Source of the DNA: Bacillus_BD oryzisoli
GTDB lineage: Bacteria; Bacillota; Bacilli; Bacillales; Cytobacillaceae
DNA length: 64,000 nucleotides
Reading direction: 5' to 3'
NCBI RefSeq assembly: GCF_036670025.1
Contig: NZ_CP137640.1
Coordinates: 2,948,001 to 3,012,000, forward strand
Part shown: piece by piece, positions 35,784 to 44,474 of the stretch
Layout of the letters: every line of letters starts with the position of its first letter
Position numbering within the stretch: the stretch's first letter is position 1
Notes under the pieces: model-generated
Seen by the model: only the letters and a program-made list of their open reading frames with translations
Told to the model about the DNA's origin: nothing
The model's database searches: none
Translations under genes and position numbers: made by a program

Positions 35784-37244
35784 ATGTCAGTAACAGGATC
35801 TGTATCAGGAGTGAAGACTTATAATTTCTATATTAATGGAGAATGGAAAAGGAGTACCTCAGGTAAAACGATTAACATACATTCCCCTTATTCAGATGAA
35901 TTGATTGGTAAAGTACAAGCAATAACAAAAGAAGAGGTAGATGAAGCGATTCGATTTGCACACGGAATGCAAAAAGTTTGGGCAGAGGTTCCGCTTCAAG
36001 ATCGTGCCCACTATTTATATAACTGGGCTGATGAATTAATCTATATGCAGGATGAAATTGCAGAAATCATCATGAAGGAAGTAGGCAAAAGTTTTAAAGA
36101 TGCAAGGAACGAAGTCGTACGTACGGCTGACCTTATCCGTTATACAGTGGATGAAGCACTGCATATGCATGGTGAAAGTATGAAGGGTGACAGTTTTCCT
36201 GGCGGCTCTCAATCGAAAATTGCCGTAATTCAGCGTGTTCCATTAGGGGTCGTATTGGCCATTCCTCCTTTTAACTATCCAGTCAATCTAGCTGCAGCTA
36301 AATTAGCACCAGCACTGATTTCGGGAAATGCTGTCATCTTTAAGCCTGCCACACAGGGGGCAATTAGCGGTATTAAAATGATTCAAGCTCTACATCAATC
36401 AGGACTGCCAAAAGGTCTAGTGAATATCGTAACAGGACGCGGCTCGGAAATTGGTGATTACTTAGTTGAGCATGAGGGGATTAACATGATTTCCTTTACA
36501 GGCGGTTCGAATACAGGCACCCGCTTAGCGAAAAAGGCAGGCATGATCCCGCTTGTACTTGAACTTGGCGGAAAAGACCCTGGTATCGTGCGTGAGGATG
36601 CAGATTTAAACCTGGCAGCCAAACAAATTGTCAGCGGTGCTTTTTCCTACTCCGGTCAACGCTGCACGGCGATTAAGCGTGTTTTAGTTCATGAAAATGT
36701 AGCAGATCAGCTTGTCGATCTGTTAAAAGAAGAGATAGCAGCATTGTCAGTTGGCTCGCCGGAAGATGGCTGCACGGTCGTTCCGTTAATCGATCAAAAC
36801 TCAGCAGATTTTGTTCAAGGATTAATTGATGATGCCCTAACTAAAAATGCATCACTTATTACAGGTAATAAACGTGAACAAAATTTAATTTATCCTACAC
36901 TACTTGATCATGTTACAGAAGACATGCGAGTAGCTTGGGAAGAACCATTTGGACCGGTATTGCCAATTATTCGAGTATCTTCTGATGAAGAGGCAATCAG
37001 AATCGCAAATGAATCAGAGTTCGGATTACAAGCAAGTATTTTTACAAAAGATGTCAACAAAGCATTTACGATTGCAAATAAAATTGAAACAGGCTCTGTC
37101 CAAATCAATGGACGAACAGAACGCGGTCCAGATCATTTCCCATTTATCGGTGTGAAAAAGTCAGGAATGGGCGCACAAGGAATACGAAAAAGCCTTGAAT
37201 CCATGACACGTGAAAAAGTAACTGTATTAAACCTAAGCGAATAA
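35784..37244 (+). CDS. gapN: NADP-dependent non-phosphorylating glyceraldehyde-3-phosphate dehydrogenase
   Basis: A 486-residue aldehyde dehydrogenase that matches GapN rather than general members: KIAVIQRVPLGVVLAIPPFN, FKPATQGAISGIKM and GAFSYSGQRCTAIKRVLV. The catalytic residues are Cys294, Glu260 and Asn164. GapN oxidises glyceraldehyde-3-phosphate directly to 3-phosphoglycerate with NADP+, providing NADPH and bypassing one ATP step. A strong AAAGGAGGAG box precedes ATG. It forms a single-gene unit between repeats. A -10-like TATA region lies near 35710, but the promoter is not clear. Confidence 0.88.
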   Translation: MSVTGSVSGVKTYNFYINGEWKRSTSGKTINIHSPYSDELIGKVQAITKEEVDEAIRFAHGMQKVWAEVPLQDRAHYLYNWADELIYMQDEIAEIIMKEVGKSFKDARNEVVRTADLIRYTVDEALHMHGESMKGDSFPGGSQSKIAVIQRVPLGVVLAIPPFNYPVNLAAAKLAPALISGNAVIFKPATQGAISGIKMIQALHQSGLPKGLVNIVTGRGSEIGDYLVEHEGINMISFTGGSNTGTRLAKKAGMIPLVLELGGKDPGIVREDADLNLAAKQIVSGAFSYSGQRCTAIKRVLVHENVADQLVDLLKEEIAALSVGSPEDGCTVVPLIDQNSADFVQGLIDDALTKNASLITGNKREQNLIYPTLLDHVTEDMRVAWEEPFGPVLPIIRVSSDEEAIRIANESEFGLQASIFTKDVNKAFTIANKIETGSVQINGRTERGPDHFPFIGVKKSGMGAQGIRKSLESMTREKVTVLNLSE

Positions 37245-37252
37245 TTGTGGCA

Positions 37253-37280
37253 GGGTCGGGGGGACAGGCACCGCGACCCA
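37253..37280. repeat. Single arm of the intergenic repeat
   Basis: GGGTCGGGGGGACAGGCACC followed by GCGACCCA, nine bases after the gapN stop. No second arm or CTCGTCA hairpin lies within 150 bases. The arm itself can fold, as GGGTCG and CGACCC are inverted. Confidence 0.7.
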
Positions 37281-37285
37281 CTCCC

Positions 37286-38125
37286 TTAATTATTTTGGTA
37301 AATTATTTTATAATAATACCTTGAAATAACTGTCATTAGAAAGTAGCGAGAACTAATAATTAATAATTGTTTCGTATTCACTTTTAAAATACCTATTATT
37401 ACCAATACTATATCAATAATAACATGGCTTAATGGCAGTATGAGCCAATAATACATCTTATCCTTTGAAGAAGTAATGGTAGCGATTAAAGAGAGGATCA
37501 AACTATATAGGGGTATTATTTTGAAATGTTCAGTCCACGTATGGAGAAATCCATGTCCAAATCGAATCAAACGGTTCGAAGCCGAAATATACATTATCGT
37601 AATCCAAACTACTTCAATAGCAAAGTAATGAGCAATGACCATGGCCCATCTTTTTTTAGCCGAAAGTGCATGATAAAACCCATCACTAATATAAAAATAT
37701 ACATTTAATAAAACTAGGGTATATATAGGCCTCCACCAATTTACTTTATAAATATTTAATCGTAAAAATAATTTCTCAATACAATAATAAAAAAGGCTGA
37801 AATTGATTTTCCACTTCCAGTTTTTCTTTAGTAGAGTTAGAAAAGTTGCTGTAACGGGTACATAAAATGCTTGAGAGAAAATTGCTCCTAAGATTGAATC
37901 AAAAACATTCCTTTTCATCATTTTCGGTTTGTATCTATAACCATGAAATAAATTGAGCGTCGGATACTCAAAAAAATAAGCAAAACCAATATTTGATAAT
38001 AGTAAAATCCACACATCCTTTTGTTTTTTACGTTTTAACAAAATCAAAATCATACTCAAAGGAATAATAGTTAACAACAAAAAAGGAATTGAGTTCTTAT
38101 TAAAAAATCGTTTATTTTTGCTCAT
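37286..38125 (-). CDS. Unrecognised multi-pass membrane protein
   Basis: A 279-residue protein with about seven or eight membrane segments, rich in Tyr, Trp, Lys and Ile. The start MSKNKRFFNKNSIPFLLLTI is basic, followed by a long charged loop with FHGYRYKPKMMKRNVFDS. No transporter or enzyme motif was seen and no family recognised. It stands alone on the minus strand between gapN and the aldehyde dehydrogenase operon, with repeat arms on both sides. No clear ribosome binding site is seen upstream of ATG, so expression may be low. Confidence 0.6.
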   Translation of the reverse strand: MSKNKRFFNKNSIPFLLLTIIPLSMILILLKRKKQKDVWILLLSNIGFAYFFEYPTLNLFHGYRYKPKMMKRNVFDSILGAIFSQAFYVPVTATFLTLLKKNWKWKINFSLFYYCIEKLFLRLNIYKVNWWRPIYTLVLLNVYFYISDGFYHALSAKKRWAMVIAHYFAIEVVWITIMYISASNRLIRFGHGFLHTWTEHFKIIPLYSLILSLIATITSSKDKMYYWLILPLSHVIIDIVLVIIGILKVNTKQLLIISSRYFLMTVISRYYYKIIYQNN

Positions 38126-38191
38126 TGTTTACACCGTTTTTACTTTTTGACATTTAGTTATATTATTAGTCATTTGAAGAGAAATATTTAC

Positions 38192-38334
38192 GCGGGTCGG
38201 AGGGACAGGCACCGCGACCCAGTCAATCATAAAAAAACTCGTCACAGTCGACGAGTTTTTTTTATGATTGATTCCACCCAAAGTTTAAATGACTGTTCCT
38301 AAATTGGGTCATAGTGCCTGTCCCCGCGACCCGC
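38192..38334. repeat. Terminator-bearing intergenic repeat (complete copy)
   Basis: Arms GCGGGTCGGAGGGACAGGCA followed by CCGCGACCC (38192-38220) and GGGTCATAGTGCCTGTCCCC followed by GCGACCCGC (38306-38334) are inverted relative to each other. The central hairpin AAAAAAACTCGTC/GACGAGTTTTTTTT (38231-38263) is a bidirectional terminator. It ends the minus-strand dmm-type operon. Confidence 0.85.
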
Positions 38335-38352
38335 GGTCCAACCGTGACTTAG

Positions 38353-39840
38353 TTAAGAGAACCAGCCTGTTGGTGCGACGGCAAGGTTGATGTTGATTTG
38401 TTTCACTTCTTGGAATTCGTCTAGGCCAAAGGTTCCAAGGCTTGAGCCGATGCCGCTTTGCTTATAGCCATGCCATGGAGCTTCGTTGTAGGTAGGGCCA
38501 TAGGTGTTGATCCAGGTGATTCCAGCGCGGACTTCTTTGATGACACGCATCGCTTTTGAACCGTCTGATGTGAAGACACCGCCGGCAAGACCGTAAATGG
38601 TGTCATTTGCCAGCTTAATCGCATCTTCTTCATCTTTGAACTTTTGAATCACGGCAACAGGACCGAAGATTTCTTCTCTTACAATACGCATTTCCGGAGT
38701 GACATCAATGAAAACAGTTGGCTCCACAAAGAATCCTTGATCTAACCCATTTTCTGTCAAACGATTTCCGCCGCAAGCTAATGTTGCGCCTTCATTTTTA
38801 CCGATTTCAATATATTCCAAAATGGTATTAAGCTGGGCACCGCTGACAATTGCACCCATTTCAGAGCCATCTTCCAACCCAGGACCTACTTTAATATTTT
38901 TGGCGCGTCTCACGAACTCTGCAACAAACTTATCATAAATGCTTTCTTCAACAATTATCCGACTCCCGGCAGAGCATACTTGACCGGAGCCATAGAAGAT
39001 ACCAACTAATGCATGATCAACAGCCGCTTCAAAATCAGCATCAGCAAAGATAATATTTGGTGACTTACCACCTAATTCAAGCGAGATTTTCTTCAAATTA
39101 CCGGCTGCATTGCGCATAATGCTTCTACCAACCTCCGTACTTCCTGTAAAAGAAACCATATCGACATCATGGCTGCTGGCAATAACTTGACCAATCACAG
39201 AACCTTTACCTAGTACCAAGTTTACGACGCCTTTTGGAACACCAACTTCATGAATAATTTCCACTAATTTTGTCGCTGTAACTGGTGTTACTTCTGCCGG
39301 CTTATAGACAATCGTATTTCCAGCCGCTAGGGCAGGGGCGAATTTCCATACACTCATAAGGAATGGAAAATTCCAAGGTACAATTAACCCTGTCACACCT
39401 ACTGGTTCACGCACAACCATGGCTTGTACCGGATCTGCCACATGATAGGTTTCTCCATCTGGAGTTCGAATCAAACCAGCATAATAACGGAAGCAAGAGG
39501 CCGCATCATGGATATCAATATCAGCCTCAGCGCGGATTTTTCCATTATCCTTTACTTCAAGTTCTACCAATTCATCGTGTTTTTCATCAATTTTATCAGC
39601 AATTTTCAAAAGAAAGTCTGAGCGCTCTTGTGCACTTAATTTAGACCAGACGCCGCTATCAAAGGCTTTTTTTGCCGCTTGTATTGCTTCCTCCGTTTCT
39701 TCAACCGTTGCTCTCGGAGCAATTGCAATTAATTCTCCATTTGCCGGATTGATCACTTTGTTGCCATCAGGATTATTAGAAAGTCTCCATTCACCATTAA
39801 TATACATTTTTAATTCTAGTACTTGAGTAGTTGTTGTCAT
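38353..39840 (-). CDS. Aldehyde dehydrogenase (betaine aldehyde dehydrogenase-like)
   Basis: A 495-residue NAD(P)+-dependent aldehyde dehydrogenase. Catalytic Cys289 (GQVCSAGSR), Glu255 (LELGGKSPN) and Asn157 (PWNFPF) are in place. It is closest in pattern to betaine/aminoaldehyde dehydrogenases and ends TGWFS. It is the last gene of the minus-strand operon with the N-demethylase, so it may oxidise the aldehyde released from a methylated or alkylated amine (inference). A TTAGGAGG box precedes ATG, 75 bases after the reductase gene. Confidence 0.85.
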   Translation of the reverse strand: MTTTTQVLELKMYINGEWRLSNNPDGNKVINPANGELIAIAPRATVEETEEAIQAAKKAFDSGVWSKLSAQERSDFLLKIADKIDEKHDELVELEVKDNGKIRAEADIDIHDAASCFRYYAGLIRTPDGETYHVADPVQAMVVREPVGVTGLIVPWNFPFLMSVWKFAPALAAGNTIVYKPAEVTPVTATKLVEIIHEVGVPKGVVNLVLGKGSVIGQVIASSHDVDMVSFTGSTEVGRSIMRNAAGNLKKISLELGGKSPNIIFADADFEAAVDHALVGIFYGSGQVCSAGSRIIVEESIYDKFVAEFVRRAKNIKVGPGLEDGSEMGAIVSGAQLNTILEYIEIGKNEGATLACGGNRLTENGLDQGFFVEPTVFIDVTPEMRIVREEIFGPVAVIQKFKDEEDAIKLANDTIYGLAGGVFTSDGSKAMRVIKEVRAGITWINTYGPTYNEAPWHGYKQSGIGSSLGTFGLDEFQEVKQININLAVAPTGWFS

Positions 39841-39915
39841 TATTTTTTCCTCCTAAAGTATGGATTTAATGAACTGTCTAAAAGCATTAAAATCAAATAT
39901 AGGGCGGGAAGCTGA

Positions 39916-40890
39916 TTACAGATCTAATACAAGCTCTTTCTCAGCATCCTTCGCTCTCGAGCAGCACGTTAAAATAACCTTCTTCGTCTGTCTTTCTTCC
40001 TCTCTATAGAAGTGATCGCGGTGATCAACTTCTCCATCAACCAACTGTACTTCGCAGCTTCCGCATCCGCCTACCTTACAGGAATAAGGGGCTTGTACAC
40101 CGGCATTTAATAGAGCATCAAGCAACGATTCTTCTTCCGATACTTCCACCTGTTTCCCGCTGTTTGCTAATGTCACAACAAAAGGATTCTTCGGACCTTC
40201 ATCATCAGCAGCAAATAATTCAAAATGAATCGAATGACTTGGGTAACCGTAGCTTTCTGCTGCTTCTCTAAATTCTTTCACCATTGAAATTGGTCCACAG
40301 AAATACACATGGGAGCCAATCCGATGTTCGGCCATCGAATCGGGTGTCATTCTAGTCGGGTTTTCCGCTCGTGAAAAATAGAAGTGGCATTTTCCAGGAT
40401 ATTTCGCATTCAACACATCATAAAAAGCACATTCTTCTTTCGTCCTTGCTGTATAATGTAATTCAAATGATTTTCCTTCTGCGGTCAAATCCTCCATCAT
40501 TGTCATAAAGGGGGTAATCCCAATACCGGCGGCATAAAACACATGATGTTTCGCCGCTTGGAAGGCAAGAGGGAAATGATTTTTCGGCCAGCTGATTTCC
40601 AAATAATCTCCGACTTGAATCTGCTCATGCCAATAAACCGATCCGCCTGTAGAATGATCATCCTTACGAACAGCAATCGCATATTGAGTACGGTTTGTCG
40701 GGTGGCTTACAAGCGAGTAATTTCTTTCGATAATCTCATTGCCATTTTTGATAATGGTTCCAATATGTGATCCCCCCGTAAAAGCAGGTAGTAATTCCCG
40801 GTCAACCGGATATAAATGGAAGCGTTTGACAAATTTTGTTTCCTGAATGATTTCTCCTACATAAACTTGAATGTTTCCAAATCCACTCAT
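39916..40890 (-). CDS. Ferredoxin-type reductase (phthalate dioxygenase reductase family, DmmB-like)
   Basis: About 325 residues with FMN/FAD-binding domain (RNYSLVSHP), NAD-binding domain (VFYAAGIGITPFMTMMEDL) and a C-terminal plant-type [2Fe-2S] domain with CKVGGCGSC and a final LTCC. It transfers electrons from NAD(P)H to an oxygenase. The reverse strand reads GGAGTG followed by three successive ATG; the third (40890) has the best spacing, although the frame is open to 40935. It lies between the DmmA-like and aldehyde dehydrogenase genes and is the obvious electron donor for the heme N-demethylase of this operon. Confidence 0.85.
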   Translation of the reverse strand: MSGFGNIQVYVGEIIQETKFVKRFHLYPVDRELLPAFTGGSHIGTIIKNGNEIIERNYSLVSHPTNRTQYAIAVRKDDHSTGGSVYWHEQIQVGDYLEISWPKNHFPLAFQAAKHHVFYAAGIGITPFMTMMEDLTAEGKSFELHYTARTKEECAFYDVLNAKYPGKCHFYFSRAENPTRMTPDSMAEHRIGSHVYFCGPISMVKEFREAAESYGYPSHSIHFELFAADDEGPKNPFVVTLANSGKQVEVSEEESLLDALLNAGVQAPYSCKVGGCGSCEVQLVDGEVDHRDHFYREEERQTKKVILTCCSRAKDAEKELVLDL

Positions 40891-40942
40891 CATCATCACT
40901 CCAATCGTTTTGTCTGTCTTTAAAAAAAGTCTCACATAATCA

Positions 40943-41476
40943 TTAATTTGGTGTTACAAAGGCAGGATTGTATGGATAACCAATATATCCTTTTCGCTCT
41001 TTTGAAAAGAAAGGACCAATTTCTAGGCTGATTTGACAATGATGACAGATGGTATCTGTTTCTTCCTGCTCAACTTCCTGCAGGTGATAGCATTTCATGC
41101 AGTACACATAGCGTTTCTTCTCACCGTGGATAAGTGTTTGAATTTCATCTTCGGAAAACCCAGCCTCAATGCCCGCTGTAAGAATGGTTACGGCATCATC
41201 CCAATTGGCTGAAATATAAAGCTGGGTTCCCATTTTTTGATGATCGAGAATTTCGTTCACATTCTTTAGCTGTTCAGCATCATGGATTTCAACTAGTTCA
41301 TATTCCTTTTGACCATTGATGTCCTTCACAAATTGCTGGATGGCAGCTGCTTCTTTTGGTTCGGCAGAAATAATCAGATATTTTCTCCGATCCTGTCGTA
41401 CTGTGAATGCATCCACAATCGTTTCAGATTGATCGAATAATACTGGACTGTTGTATACCACTTTATATCCCTCCAA
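40943..41476 (-). CDS. Dimethylamine monooxygenase subunit DmmA-like protein
   Basis: A 177-residue protein with an N-terminal alpha/beta domain (YLIISAEPKEAAAIQQFVKD) and a C-terminal zinc-ribbon-like part with Cys126, Cys129, Cys144 and Cys147 (CMKC and CHHC). This two-domain layout corresponds to the DmmA-like family of dimethylamine monooxygenase subunits. It starts 3 bases after the end of the DUF3445 gene, which supports a complex. Subunit names differ between reports, so the letter is used loosely. Known dimethylamine monooxygenases are mostly from proteobacteria. Confidence 0.75.
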   Translation of the reverse strand: MEGYKVVYNSPVLFDQSETIVDAFTVRQDRRKYLIISAEPKEAAAIQQFVKDINGQKEYELVEIHDAEQLKNVNEILDHQKMGTQLYISANWDDAVTILTAGIEAGFSEDEIQTLIHGEKKRYVYCMKCYHLQEVEQEETDTICHHCQISLEIGPFFSKERKGYIGYPYNPAFVTPN

Positions 41477-41479
41477 TTC

Positions 41480-42466
41480 CTATTTTGTTTGTAAATTTAA
41501 TTGTTCAACTTGGTTTTTCAAATATTCAACAGTTGGTTCAATAAACGGGGTAAACCCTTTGTAATCTGCCATTGGCTTAGGAATATCCGAAAGAATCGAG
41601 TAGGTTTGCTTAAGCCATTCCGGTCTTTGTCTTAAACCTTGCATGGATAGAAATTGCGTATTTAAGACGAACAAAATGGCATTGCTTCGCGGCATACGAT
41701 AGAAAAATTGTTCTTCTACACGAAGTCTTACGAGTTCGCCGGCATTTTCCGAGTTGACTAAAAAGCGGGTTGGACCCCAAGTATCAAAGGTTTCATAGTT
41801 CACATCCCAACGGTTTGCCATCAAATTCCAGTTGATTCTTGTCCAAGGTTCACCTGGCAGCACATTACGAATTAAGAAATTACGAACTCTTTCCGCAAGC
41901 GGGACACCTGTACGAGACACAAATGGAACAGGTCCATGAATTTCGTCAAATGACATTCCTTTATTCCAGTGAGGGGAGAATAGCGCTGCATAGGATTCAT
42001 GGGCGACCTCCAAATAAAGATTGTCATCTCGATGAACCATTAAGACAAAGTCTGTAGTGAAATGACGGCCGATTAAATCTAGCGGCTCAAGGTCAATGCT
42101 GGAGGCATCACCAAAGATGAAAGATTCTGTTTCGTTTAAGATGTGATTACGAAATGTCCAATGATTTCCGTTCTTTTCTAATTGGAAGTGCTCTGGGTAT
42201 TTATCAACCGCCAGTTGCATAAGCATTTCTGCGACTTCCCATTGCATTTCCATTGTATGTGGAAAGGACTGGAACCTTACTTCAGGCTGTTCACGAAGTA
42301 ATTCTCGTTTTCTTTTAATTTGCTTTTCATATTCCGGAGTAATGACCACACAATTCGTATGGTTCAATTCTAGTTTTCTTAAGTCGTTAGAATAGCGATA
42401 ATTGTTTCCTTCTTTAATCGTTTTAAAAGGGTATGGGAATAGATCCAGATTAGTAGATTCAAACAT
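41480..42466 (-). CDS. Heme-dependent oxidative N-demethylase family protein (DUF3445)
   Basis: A 328-residue protein of the DUF3445 family, the heme-containing catalytic subunit of oxidative N-demethylases such as dimethylamine monooxygenase. Blocks include LDLIGRHFTTDFVLMVHRDD, FSPHWNKGMSFDEIHGPVPF and LPGEPWTRINWNLMANRWDV. The reaction uses O2 and reductase electrons to turn a methylated amine into the demethylated amine and formaldehyde. First gene of the four-gene operon; an AAGGAGGAA box precedes ATG, and a sigma-54 type promoter lies about 50 bases upstream. The permease of the locus hints that the substrate may be a larger N-methylated heterocycle rather than dimethylamine (inference). 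Confidence 0.82.
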   Translation of the reverse strand: MFESTNLDLFPYPFKTIKEGNNYRYSNDLRKLELNHTNCVVITPEYEKQIKRKRELLREQPEVRFQSFPHTMEMQWEVAEMLMQLAVDKYPEHFQLEKNGNHWTFRNHILNETESFIFGDASSIDLEPLDLIGRHFTTDFVLMVHRDDNLYLEVAHESYAALFSPHWNKGMSFDEIHGPVPFVSRTGVPLAERVRNFLIRNVLPGEPWTRINWNLMANRWDVNYETFDTWGPTRFLVNSENAGELVRLRVEEQFFYRMPRSNAILFVLNTQFLSMQGLRQRPEWLKQTYSILSDIPKPMADYKGFTPFIEPTVEYLKNQVEQLNLQTK

Positions 42467-42511
42467 GAAAATTCCTCCTTATTTAAAAAAAAGATTTCTT
42501 TACTTGTGTAT

Positions 42512-42529
42512 TAGCAATAACCATGCCAA
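42512..42529 (-). promoter_or_regulatory. Sigma-54 (-24/-12) promoter of the N-demethylase operon
   Basis: The minus strand reads TTGGCATGGTTATTGCTA, a near-perfect match to TGGCAC-N5-TTGCW, with GG and GC at the required spacing. It lies 46 bases before the DUF3445 start codon. Confidence 0.88.
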
Positions 42530-42579
42530 ATTTAAACAGCTATTTTTCTGAATTTTAAATTAACCCTATATTCAGAAAA

Positions 42580-42605
42580 TTTCAATTCTAAAATTTCGAT
42601 TCAAT
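42580..42605. promoter_or_regulatory. Probable activator-binding element (UAS) of the N-demethylase operon
   Basis: TTTCAATTCTAAAATTTCGA followed by TTCAAT lies about 65 bases upstream of the -24 element. A very similar 26-base element (about 21 identities) occurs at the same distance from the second sigma-54 promoter. The core AAATTTCGATTCAAT is identical in both. Confidence 0.65.
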
Positions 42606-42613
42606 ATTAAAAT

Positions 42614-44044
42614 CTAAACCAAGTCAGCTCGTTCTTCTACCGGCTCAGCCGCTTTTTTACCTGCTTCTTTATCAACACTGTAGGCGAAAACATATTTAGC
42701 TGAAATATAGTAAGTAATAAGTGAAGCAAAGTAGGCAGGAATTCCAGCTGAGACATATTCAAATAGACCGCCAGCTTTATCTAAAAGAGGATTGTAAAGA
42801 CCCCAATAGACAATCGTTCCCATGATGATACTTGTGATGGCAGAAGGATTGATGCCATGCCAATATTTGTACTTTCCTTTCGTATTATATAGATCATATA
42901 AGGAAATTTTTTGCTTTTTGACAAAGAAAAAATCTGAAATCACAATCCCACCGGCAATGGACATAATGTAAGCAATAACGGTGATGAACGAGTTAAAAGC
43001 ATTATAGAAGGTGGGGCTTAATAATAATAATATAGCAGGGACGGTTGTTAACATCGCGACCAGCCAAGAGCTCTTTGGAAATACCGTTTTTAAGCTAATG
43101 ACTTGAGAATACATTAAGAAGATCGCTGCCGTTAAATTACCAAGTGTAAGCAGGACAAGTCCGATGAGACCAAACCATGAACCGGCAATCGCCAGCATCC
43201 ACTCGGTCGGGTTTTGTGTCCCGACAACTAATGTAGTCAATGCACCTAGGACAACCGCGATATTTACAAGAATCCCATAGCTGAAAAAGGTTGCTTTATA
43301 GGCGGCTTTTTCACTTTTTACTAAGCGGGAATATTGGCCTAAATAGGGAAGCCAGGAAAAACCTAATCCAACATTCAGTTCGAGGGCTGTCATAAAGGAC
43401 CGTGAAAAATCTTCATATGGTTCTGCTGGGTTTAACGCTAAAATTTTATCTAAACCTTGACCAGTTACAATTAAAATGAGTAATCCGATTAATAGGATCG
43501 CTATGGCCGGTACACCAATCCAATTGAATTTGCGGATGGCTAATGGTCCTTTAAAGGTAACCGCGAAGGCAATCACAAATAAGAAAATCGCAAAGAAGGG
43601 AACACCAGTTGAAGCTGATGTAAGAAAAGACGGCAAACTCGTAAAACTTAGTATCTTAACAATGGCCTCTCCTGCCATGTAAAGGGCAACGGCAGTATAG
43701 CCAATCGTTAAGATGGCAAAAACAAAATAAAAGATTTTTGCACCTAAATAACCGAAGGAGCTTCTAAATCCTATGAAGGTATCAATACCATACCGCGCAA
43801 AATAGATGGTAATCGGCACAATTAATAAAATAGGGAATGCCTCACCAAAAAGAATCGCACCTAAACCTTCCCGGGCATCTACCATCAAACCCGTATAAGC
43901 ACCGGTTAGGATACATATACAGGATATGCCTATTCCTACTTGGATTAAAATCAGATCCCACATACCAAAGACACGATCTTTTTTTGCTGCAGGGAGAAAG
44001 CCAAAGGCTACATCCTTTGAAATTGAAGAATTTTCTTTACCCAT
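42614..44044 (-). CDS. NCS1-family permease (purine/cytosine permease-like)
   Basis: A 476-residue protein with twelve hydrophobic segments, of the nucleobase:cation symporter-1 family. The N-terminus contains FGMWDLILIQVGIGISCICI and the first helices carry LTGAYTGL; the middle has LNVGLGFSWLPYLGQYSRL. NCS1 members import cytosine, hydroxymethylpyrimidine, allantoin or hydantoins. The gene follows a 70-codon membrane protein gene by 26 bases under a sigma-54 type promoter and shares an upstream element with the N-demethylase operon, so it probably imports the substrate of that pathway. An AGGAGG box lies before ATG. Confidence 0.85.
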   Translation of the reverse strand: MGKENSSISKDVAFGFLPAAKKDRVFGMWDLILIQVGIGISCICILTGAYTGLMVDAREGLGAILFGEAFPILLIVPITIYFARYGIDTFIGFRSSFGYLGAKIFYFVFAILTIGYTAVALYMAGEAIVKILSFTSLPSFLTSASTGVPFFAIFLFVIAFAVTFKGPLAIRKFNWIGVPAIAILLIGLLILIVTGQGLDKILALNPAEPYEDFSRSFMTALELNVGLGFSWLPYLGQYSRLVKSEKAAYKATFFSYGILVNIAVVLGALTTLVVGTQNPTEWMLAIAGSWFGLIGLVLLTLGNLTAAIFLMYSQVISLKTVFPKSSWLVAMLTTVPAILLLLSPTFYNAFNSFITVIAYIMSIAGGIVISDFFFVKKQKISLYDLYNTKGKYKYWHGINPSAITSIIMGTIVYWGLYNPLLDKAGGLFEYVSAGIPAYFASLITYYISAKYVFAYSVDKEAGKKAAEPVEERADLV

Positions 44045-44070
44045 ATTTTTCCTCCTGTATTATAATGAGA

Positions 44071-44274
44071 TTAGCTTAGTAAAACATAAGCCAAAAACGC
44101 AGCAATGAATCCAACAACTACGATAGAGCCTCTAGCGTCTGAAAATTTCATTTTTTCAACAATGAAATCATTTTCTTGATAATCCTTAATTCTGTTATGA
44201 AGATCTGTATACATCTCTTTAATGAATGGATCATTTGATTTCATGTTCTCTTGAATATCATCTTTAGGACTCAA
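44071..44274 (-). CDS. Small membrane protein upstream of the permease
   Basis: About 67 residues, mostly charged helix (KDDIQENMKSNDPFIKEMYT) followed by one C-terminal membrane segment (GSIVVVGFIAAFLAYVLLS). The AGGAGG box abuts the ATG at 44283 with no spacer, so the TTG at 44274, 9 bases after the box, is the more likely start. No family recognised. Its place as first gene of the permease transcript suggests an accessory subunit of the transporter (inference). Confidence 0.6.
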   Translation of the reverse strand: MSPKDDIQENMKSNDPFIKEMYTDLHNRIKDYQENDFIVEKMKFSDARGSIVVVGFIAAFLAYVLLS

Positions 44275-44319
44275 TGGGGACATCCTCCTTTCTAAGCCAT
44301 TGTTACATAACAGTAGTAT

Positions 44320-44337
44320 AGCAATTCCTATGCCAAA
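44320..44337 (-). promoter_or_regulatory. Sigma-54 (-24/-12) promoter of the permease operon
   Basis: The minus strand reads TTTGGCATAGGAATTGCTAT, matching TGGCAC-N5-TTGCW with one difference, the same as in the promoter at 42512-42529. It lies about 46 bases before the small membrane protein start. Confidence 0.88.
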
Positions 44338-44388
44338 CGAAATTTTTAGCTAAGGTAACAAAAAACGGTTTTTATTTCTCTTTTTCCA

Positions 44389-44414
44389 TTTCATATTTGA
44401 AATTTCGATTCAAT
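44389..44414. promoter_or_regulatory. Probable activator-binding element (UAS) of the permease operon
   Basis: TTTCATATTTGAAATTTCGA followed by TTCAAT, with dyad symmetry TTGAA...TTCAA, lies about 66 bases upstream of the -24 element. It also lies 58 bases before the divergent activator gene, so it could be used for autoregulation. Confidence 0.65.
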
Positions 44415-44474
44415 TATGAAATAATTTACTAAAAAATCAGAATTTTTTAACTTTATATAAGGGGTGCAACTGTG

